DNA from: Periweissella fabaria
GTDB taxonomy: Bacteria > Bacillota > Bacilli > Lactobacillales > Lactobacillaceae
Reading direction: 5' to 3'
Length of the DNA stretch: 64,000 bases
Assembly: GCF_918814575.1 (NCBI RefSeq)
Contig: NZ_CAKKNS010000005.1
Location: 62,001-126,000 of the forward strand
Shown here: positions 59,180 to 64,000 of the stretch, piece by piece
How positions within the stretch are numbered: position 1 is the first letter of the stretch
Layout: the number at the start of each line of letters is the position of its first letter
Translations under genes and position numbers: made by a program
Notes under the pieces: model-generated
Database searches by the model: none
Seen by the model: the letters and a program-made list of their open reading frames with translations, nothing else
Told to the model about the DNA's origin: nothing

Positions 59180-60721
59180 ATGATTTACTTTATTGATTTT
59201 GGGATGCCAGTTAAAAAATCTGGTATTGAACATGCTGCTATAAACCGAATGCATCTTTTTGAAAAACACGGAGTTGATTACCGTTTACTTAATCGTGATT
59301 GGGATGCTAATCTTCATAGTGAAACTCGTAAAATGGGAATTGATGATACGCATTTAATAAATATGTTTGATTATTATCAGGGTAGTTTAATTATGGAAGA
59401 TAAGGCGATATCAGCTGAAGAGGTTGATTTAGGATTAGATCCTTCATTATTAATTTATACAGAGGATATAGATAATAAAACATATGAAGTTACACGATTA
59501 GACGGGATGCTCTTTGCTAAGATTGGATATCGTGCTGAGGATAAAACGGTGAATTTCGTTGAGAGTTATGATAGTTTTGGTAAGCTAATTTATATTGATT
59601 ATTACGATAGTCGTGGATTTAAAACCGTACGATGCTTTAATTTTAATCAAACTGGTATTAGTAATCAACAATGGTATACACCAAACGGTAAAGTTGTCAT
59701 ATCATGTGCACTAAAACTTGATGGTAATAAAAATATACAACTTAGTGGCTTCATATTAACAAAATCCGATGGGAAAGTTTATCAATTTGATACCATTGAT
59801 GACATGTTTAGTGATTTTATCAATCAGATAAATAATCAAACTAGTCCTGGTAATATTATGGTGATTGATCAACCTATTATTGCAGATGAGGCATTATTGA
59901 ATCTGGATAAACCTGCTTATACGATTGCACATTTACACAATTCACATGTTCTTGATTTCCGTAGTCCAATGACATCAGAGCTTAATGAGTTTTTTGAATA
60001 TCAACTTAGTAATGCCGACAAGTATGATGGATTTATTGCGGCAACTGAGCACCAAACTCGTGACGTCCAAGCAAGGTTTCCTGATATTAAGAAACTATAT
60101 ACCATTCCAGTGGGTATTGTTCCAGATGAATTATTTCAGGAACCACAAATTCCAATGGCTGAACGTGAATATGGTAATATAACAGTTTTAGCACGAATTG
60201 CCCACGAAAAGCGACATGCTGATATTATTCGAGCGGTAGCTAAAGCCCATGAACAGGTACCGGAAATAACTTTAAATATGTATGGATATGCTAATAGTAA
60301 TGAATTAAAAAATGAATTAGAAACGCTAATTACTAACGTACATATGGAAAAAGTTATTAAATTCCATGAGTATACAACAGATAATGATGCAGTTCTAAAT
60401 AAAGCCCAGGTATTTTGTGTAACTTCACTTTTTGAGGGATTTAATTTAGCCGCACTTGAATCGAGTTCTCATGGACTTGTTGGGGTTACGTATGATATTG
60501 AATATGGGCCACAAGAAATTATTCAAGATGGTTTTTCTGGATATATTGTTCGCGAACATGATATCGATGCATTAGCTGAAAAATTTGTGAAGTTGTTTAA
60601 AGATCAAAATTTATTACAACAAATGAGTACCAATGCGTATGTATCAGCCAAACGTTATTCTGCGGAAAGTATTTGGAAAAAATGGGAACAACTATTAAAA
60701 GATGGAAGTAAGGAGGCTTAA
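59180..60721 (+). CDS. Glycosyltransferase, GtfA/TarM-like GT4 family
   Basis: The 513 residues begin MIYFIDFGMPVKKSGIEHAAINR, resembling the start of GtfA of accessory Sec systems and of TarM/TagE enzymes. A beta-rich insertion follows (about 85-215), then a GT-B fold with TVLARIAHEKRHADIIRAV and the E-x7-E retaining motif EGFNLAALE (about 418-426). These families transfer GlcNAc or glucose to Ser/Thr or polyols. It lies 67 nt after fliS with no terminator between and is more AT-rich than its neighbours, suggesting transfer. Modification of flagellin or the cap is inferred from context. Confidence 0.82.
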   Translation: MIYFIDFGMPVKKSGIEHAAINRMHLFEKHGVDYRLLNRDWDANLHSETRKMGIDDTHLINMFDYYQGSLIMEDKAISAEEVDLGLDPSLLIYTEDIDNKTYEVTRLDGMLFAKIGYRAEDKTVNFVESYDSFGKLIYIDYYDSRGFKTVRCFNFNQTGISNQQWYTPNGKVVISCALKLDGNKNIQLSGFILTKSDGKVYQFDTIDDMFSDFINQINNQTSPGNIMVIDQPIIADEALLNLDKPAYTIAHLHNSHVLDFRSPMTSELNEFFEYQLSNADKYDGFIAATEHQTRDVQARFPDIKKLYTIPVGIVPDELFQEPQIPMAEREYGNITVLARIAHEKRHADIIRAVAKAHEQVPEITLNMYGYANSNELKNELETLITNVHMEKVIKFHEYTTDNDAVLNKAQVFCVTSLFEGFNLAALESSSHGLVGVTYDIEYGPQEIIQDGFSGYIVREHDIDALAEKFVKLFKDQNLLQQMSTNAYVSAKRYSAESIWKKWEQLLKDGSKEA

Positions 60722-60723
60722 TA

Positions 60724-63174
60724 ATGATTTATTCAGTTGGTGAAAATCTTTTTGATAGAAATAGTGGTATTGAATTTGCTCAAATTCAACGGACACAGGC
60801 ATTAAATTCAGCCCATATACAGGCTAAAATTGTGACGCGCAAATATAATCGACGCCTTTCCCTGATTACAGAAGAAAATAATATTTCAGATGTACAAATA
60901 AATATGTTTGATTTTTTTCAGAAAGCAACAAATTTACAAGCCAACCATCAGACAACGCGCGATTTGAAGTCATTAGCGCGTGAGCGTTATAATTTGAAGT
61001 ATAATGAAAAATTTTTTGAGATAAATAAATCCGGTCGAACATATGCACAAATTTATGCAATGGGCGGTACGGAAAAGTATGTAGACAAGGTTGTTTACTT
61101 AGATCGTTTTAATAATAAAACGTTAACGCATTATTACGATTGGCGTGGCTTTTTATCAATGACTGAAAACTATGACAATGCTAATAATTTGATATCACAA
61201 AATTACTTAGATGTTGATGGGAACACAGTGTTAGAAGTATTTTATACAAATGTGTATGGGACGATTGAACCAACAATGTGGAAATTAATTAATTATAAAG
61301 GGTTTGATTATTTATTTGATTATGAAGAACAACTATTTTTATTCTTTTTAAATGAGCTTAATCGGGAAGAGCCAAGTGTTTTTATTGCTGATTGTCCAGA
61401 AGTTGTTGTATCAATTATGTCTATTGATAATCCGTTAAAAACAATTGGTTATGTGCATCAAAATCATCGGAATTATGCAGGTAATGTCATTAGTGAATAC
61501 ACAAAGATTATTCAACCAGAATTTGGTCAACTAGATTTAATTGCTGTTGCGACACAAAAACAAGCTAATGATTTAGCAAGCATTGCAAAGAGTCCAGTAG
61601 TTGTGTTGCCAACAACAACCTTTGCTACAATTAATAAAACGTCTGAAATAACAACTCTTAGAAAAGTTGTATATGTTGGCCGACTAACACGACACAAAAA
61701 TGTTGATGAATTAATTGATTTATTTGAGTATATTCATAAACGTGATGCCAATGTTAAGTTTGTAATTAAAGGCTATTTCGAGAGTAAAGAATATGAAGAG
61801 GCATTTAATCAACGATTAGCGAAATGTAAATTAACCGAGGTAGTTGAACATCTACAGTACAGTCCTGACAACTCAGAGTTATTCGAAGATGCATCAGTCT
61901 TTGTTTCAACATCAATGAGTGAAGGGTTTGGTATGAATGCGCTTGAAAGTATGGCCCATGGTATCCCAGTGGCCTGTTATGGCGTACCATATATCAAAGA
62001 TAATTTGGTTAAAGATGGGGTTAATGGGATTGTAACAATTAAGCACACCCCTCAAGAGCTTGGTCGTAAGATTTTGAGTACGTTTAAGAAGCCGCAAACT
62101 GTTGCTCAATTGCAACAAGGAGCTTTGGCAACTGCGGAAGAATTTTCAGCTGAGCAGTTAGTTAAAAATTTTGATAAATTACTGGATTTGGGTTATGCGT
62201 CAATGGCTGAAAAAAGAGTTGATTTATCATTCGTTGTGCCGGTATATAATGTTGTCAAATATCTAGAAGCCACTCTTGATTCCATATTTAACCAAAAAAC
62301 GAAATATGATTATGAAGTTATTTGTGTTGATGATGGTTCAACTGATGGTAGTGCTGAAATTTTAAAGCAATATGCTGAAAAGTATAGTAATTTAAAGTTT
62401 ATTTCACAAAAAAATTGTGGGGTCGGGGCAGCTCGTAATCTTGGGCTGTCGCATGTCGAAGGTGAATACGTTGCATTTATAGATAGTGATGATTTATTGG
62501 CAGATAATTATGTGGAAACGGTAATGTATAATTTTAAACGAACATATGCCGATATTGTGACCTACGCTGCTCGAAAAATTAAAGAAGATGGAACAAATTT
62601 CACGGATCAAGTTGATATATTTGGTGCACCAAATAAAATTTATGCATCAGGGATTGAACAATTTAATACAATGAATATTTATAGATACTATATGGTGGCG
62701 GTTTGGAAGTATGTTACTAAAACTGCCCATTTACGTGAATATAAAATTACATTCCCTAACACTCAGTTATCCGAAGATGACTATTTTAGTTTCTTTAATT
62801 ACCAATTGGCTAAACGAACCGTATCAATTAAGGATGTACTTTATAATTATCGTATCCATGATAAATCATTAATTCGTACATTTACACAAGCAGATAAATC
62901 TACGGATAAACGTGTTGAACACTATAAAGCATTTGAGTTATTATTAAAGCAAATTACAGTTGAAAAAATAAAAATAACACCAAGTATTACACGATATTTG
63001 ATGAATGATTTTTTGACAAAATTAATATTTAAAGATGAATTAAATACTAATATTGAACATACCACGATGGTGATGGTGGGTAAATATTTATCAAAAGAAA
63101 TAGTAACGGAATTGCAAGCAATGTTAAGAGAACAATATAAAGTCTATGTGCGTAAGGCCACGGTCTTGAATTAG
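60724..63174 (+). CDS. Fused glycosyltransferase: GtfA-like GT4 domain plus GT2 domain
   Basis: The 816 residues have two enzymatic parts. Residues 1 to about 490 parallel the preceding protein: NSGIEFAQIQRTQALN at the start, VVYVGRLTRHKNVDELI, and the E-x7-E motif EGFGMNALE (about 400-408). Residues from about 499 form a family GT2 domain: VDLSFVVPVYNVVKYLEATL, CVDDGSTDGS and the D-x-D-type IDSDDLL (about 585), followed by a helical tail. It starts 2 nt after the previous stop. The fusion suggests sequential sugar addition by one protein. It ends the unit at a strong terminator. Confidence 0.85.
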   Translation: MIYSVGENLFDRNSGIEFAQIQRTQALNSAHIQAKIVTRKYNRRLSLITEENNISDVQINMFDFFQKATNLQANHQTTRDLKSLARERYNLKYNEKFFEINKSGRTYAQIYAMGGTEKYVDKVVYLDRFNNKTLTHYYDWRGFLSMTENYDNANNLISQNYLDVDGNTVLEVFYTNVYGTIEPTMWKLINYKGFDYLFDYEEQLFLFFLNELNREEPSVFIADCPEVVVSIMSIDNPLKTIGYVHQNHRNYAGNVISEYTKIIQPEFGQLDLIAVATQKQANDLASIAKSPVVVLPTTTFATINKTSEITTLRKVVYVGRLTRHKNVDELIDLFEYIHKRDANVKFVIKGYFESKEYEEAFNQRLAKCKLTEVVEHLQYSPDNSELFEDASVFVSTSMSEGFGMNALESMAHGIPVACYGVPYIKDNLVKDGVNGIVTIKHTPQELGRKILSTFKKPQTVAQLQQGALATAEEFSAEQLVKNFDKLLDLGYASMAEKRVDLSFVVPVYNVVKYLEATLDSIFNQKTKYDYEVICVDDGSTDGSAEILKQYAEKYSNLKFISQKNCGVGAARNLGLSHVEGEYVAFIDSDDLLADNYVETVMYNFKRTYADIVTYAARKIKEDGTNFTDQVDIFGAPNKIYASGIEQFNTMNIYRYYMVAVWKYVTKTAHLREYKITFPNTQLSEDDYFSFFNYQLAKRTVSIKDVLYNYRIHDKSLIRTFTQADKSTDKRVEHYKAFELLLKQITVEKIKITPSITRYLMNDFLTKLIFKDELNTNIEHTTMVMVGKYLSKEIVTELQAMLREQYKVYVRKATVLN

Positions 63175-63191
63175 TTAGTTTGTGATAAATT

Positions 63192-63227
63192 AAAAGTGCT
63201 CACTAGGCAGACTAGTGAGCGCTTTTT
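63192..63227 (+). terminator. Terminator of the fliD-glycosyltransferase unit
   Basis: AAAAGTGCTCACTAG and CTAGTGAGCGCTTTTT pair around a GCAGA loop and end in T5. It follows the last glycosyltransferase stop by 17 nt. Confidence 0.85.
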
Positions 63228-63305
63228 AAATGATATCAAATTCTTTATTACATCTTATTAATAAAATCAGCTTGATCTTTCATACTAAAGCAAAACCTTT
63301 TCTAC

Positions 63306-63338
63306 AAAAATACCCTGCGCTCACTTGAGTGCAGGGTA
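63306..63338 (-). terminator. Terminator of the NEAT-domain gene
   Basis: Read on the minus strand, TACCCTGCACTCA and TGAGCGCAGGGTA form a stem followed by TTTTTG, just past the stop at 63367. Confidence 0.78.
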
Positions 63339-63366
63339 GTTCACTATCTAGCTATTCAATTACAGC

Positions 63367-64000
63367 TTACTTGCGTTGCTTGAACCAGTACCAGCCACCA
63401 TACACGGCGACAACACCAAGGAGCGCGGCCACAAAGGCACTGGCTTTCTTGATATAACCGCTGACGTTCACGGGGGCGGCTTGTGGTTGCGTTGCTGCAG
63501 CGGCTAATTTATGGTTGCTGTTATTGGCGACCGGTGCGGCCGTTTTTGCTGGCGTTGGTTTGGCAGTAGCTGCGTGGGCCACCGCTTTGGCAGGCGTACT
63601 AGCCATGGTATCAGTGGATTGCTTAACGGCATTCGTGTCATGCGTTTGTCCGGCGGCAATTACCGCACTTGTTGGCACGACGGGTATACCAGCATTACCA
63701 CTAAGTGCACTTAAGTTAGTGGGCACGTTACCACCATTGAAAATCGCGGCATTCGTGAAGCTTTGATTGATCAAGCTGGCGGGCGTATTAGTTGGCAGCA
63801 TTTTGCCACCTTGTAACTTGAAGTAAACATTGTAGACATGGTTGTAGATAAAGCTCCCAACTTTAATGTCGACATGCATTGTTTCCAAGAATTCTGTGGC
63901 ATTTAGTTGTGTCGCCGTCAATGGTAAGGCATACGTCATCACGTAATTGCCACCATCCTTGACAGCACTCACTTGACGACCACTGAAGAAGGTGAGGCTG
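63367..64000 (-). CDS. NEAT-domain surface protein (partial, N-terminus off window)
   Basis: The reading frame is open to the right edge, giving 211 visible codons; the true start is outside. The first 65 or so residues look like the end of a NEAT domain, ending EFLETMHVDIKVGSFIYNHVYNVYFKLQGG with a Y-x3-Y (YNHVY) haem-contact type motif. An Ala/Thr/Pro-rich spacer follows, then a membrane helix (AFVAALLGVVAVYGGWYWF) and KQRK. No LPXTG-type sorting signal is seen, so it is probably held by the helix. NEAT proteins bind haem at the cell surface. It converges on the glycosyltransferase unit. Confidence 0.72.
   Translation of the reverse strand, partial: SLTFFSGRQVSAVKDGGNYVMTYALPLTATQLNATEFLETMHVDIKVGSFIYNHVYNVYFKLQGGKMLPTNTPASLINQSFTNAAIFNGGNVPTNLSALSGNAGIPVVPTSAVIAAGQTHDTNAVKQSTDTMASTPAKAVAHAATAKPTPAKTAAPVANNSNHKLAAAATQPQAAPVNVSGYIKKASAFVAALLGVVAVYGGWYWFKQRK

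Noticed and set aside
63367-63450. LPXTG sorting signal on the NEAT protein
   Set aside because: No LPXTG or close variant precedes the membrane helix; only the helix and basic tail are present.

Overview
This window is the replication-origin region of a flagellated, low-to-moderate GC Gram-positive bacterium. The order gyrA-gyrB-recF-yaaA-dnaN-dnaA (leftward) against rpmH-rnpA-yidC-jag-mnmE-mnmG (rightward), with DnaA boxes between the arms, is the standard Bacillota oriC layout. RnpA, Jag and NDH-2 sequences and the AGGAGG-type ribosome sites suggest a lactic acid bacterium. My best guess is a motile Lactobacillaceae member close to Weissella/Periweissella; this is inference from remembered family features, not a search.

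Region 1 (1-17.4 kb) holds housekeeping genes. DnaA boxes lie upstream of dnaA, between dnaA and dnaN, and as an inverted pair downstream of dnaN. ndk sits between yidC and jag. mnmE has a strong sigma-A promoter followed by about 200 nt of leader that can fold into competing antiterminator and terminator hairpins. A type II NADH dehydrogenase gene ends the block.

Region 2 (17.4-18.0 kb) has no gene. It carries a long hairpin repeat (family A) with a second hairpin repeat (family B) nested inside it. Further single copies lie after the third chemoreceptor gene (B) and after flgL (A). The copies keep their pairing while changing sequence, which points to RNA structure.

Region 3 (18.0-59.1 kb) is a nearly complete motility and chemotaxis locus. 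motAB is divergent. One long operon carries flgBC-fliEFGHIJK-flgDE-flbD-fliLOPQR-flhBA-fliA-flhO-flhP. A second carries mcp-cheW-cheD-cheB-cheR-cheA-cheC-cheY-cheW-fliM-fliY. Two sensory chemoreceptors, a degenerate FlgM-like gene, flgM-flgN-flgK-flgL, the flagellin gene and fliD-fliT-fliS follow. I find sigma-28 (FliA) type promoters (TAAA/TAAT, 14-15 nt, then a CCGATA core) before motA, the chemotaxis operon, both later mcp genes, both flgM-like genes, flagellin and fliD, whereas the flgB operon lacks one. This gives a readable hierarchy: basal body, export apparatus and FliA first; FlgM holds FliA until the hook is finished; then motor, chemotaxis, filament and cap genes are expressed. flhF, flhG, csrA and fliW are absent from the locus.

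Region 4 (59.2-63.2 kb) has two AT-rich glycosyltransferase genes directly behind fliS with no terminator or credible promoter of their own. The second is a GT4-type domain fused to a GT2 domain. A role in flagellin or cap glycosylation is the natural inference. The window ends in a convergent, partial NEAT-domain (haem-binding type) surface protein gene.
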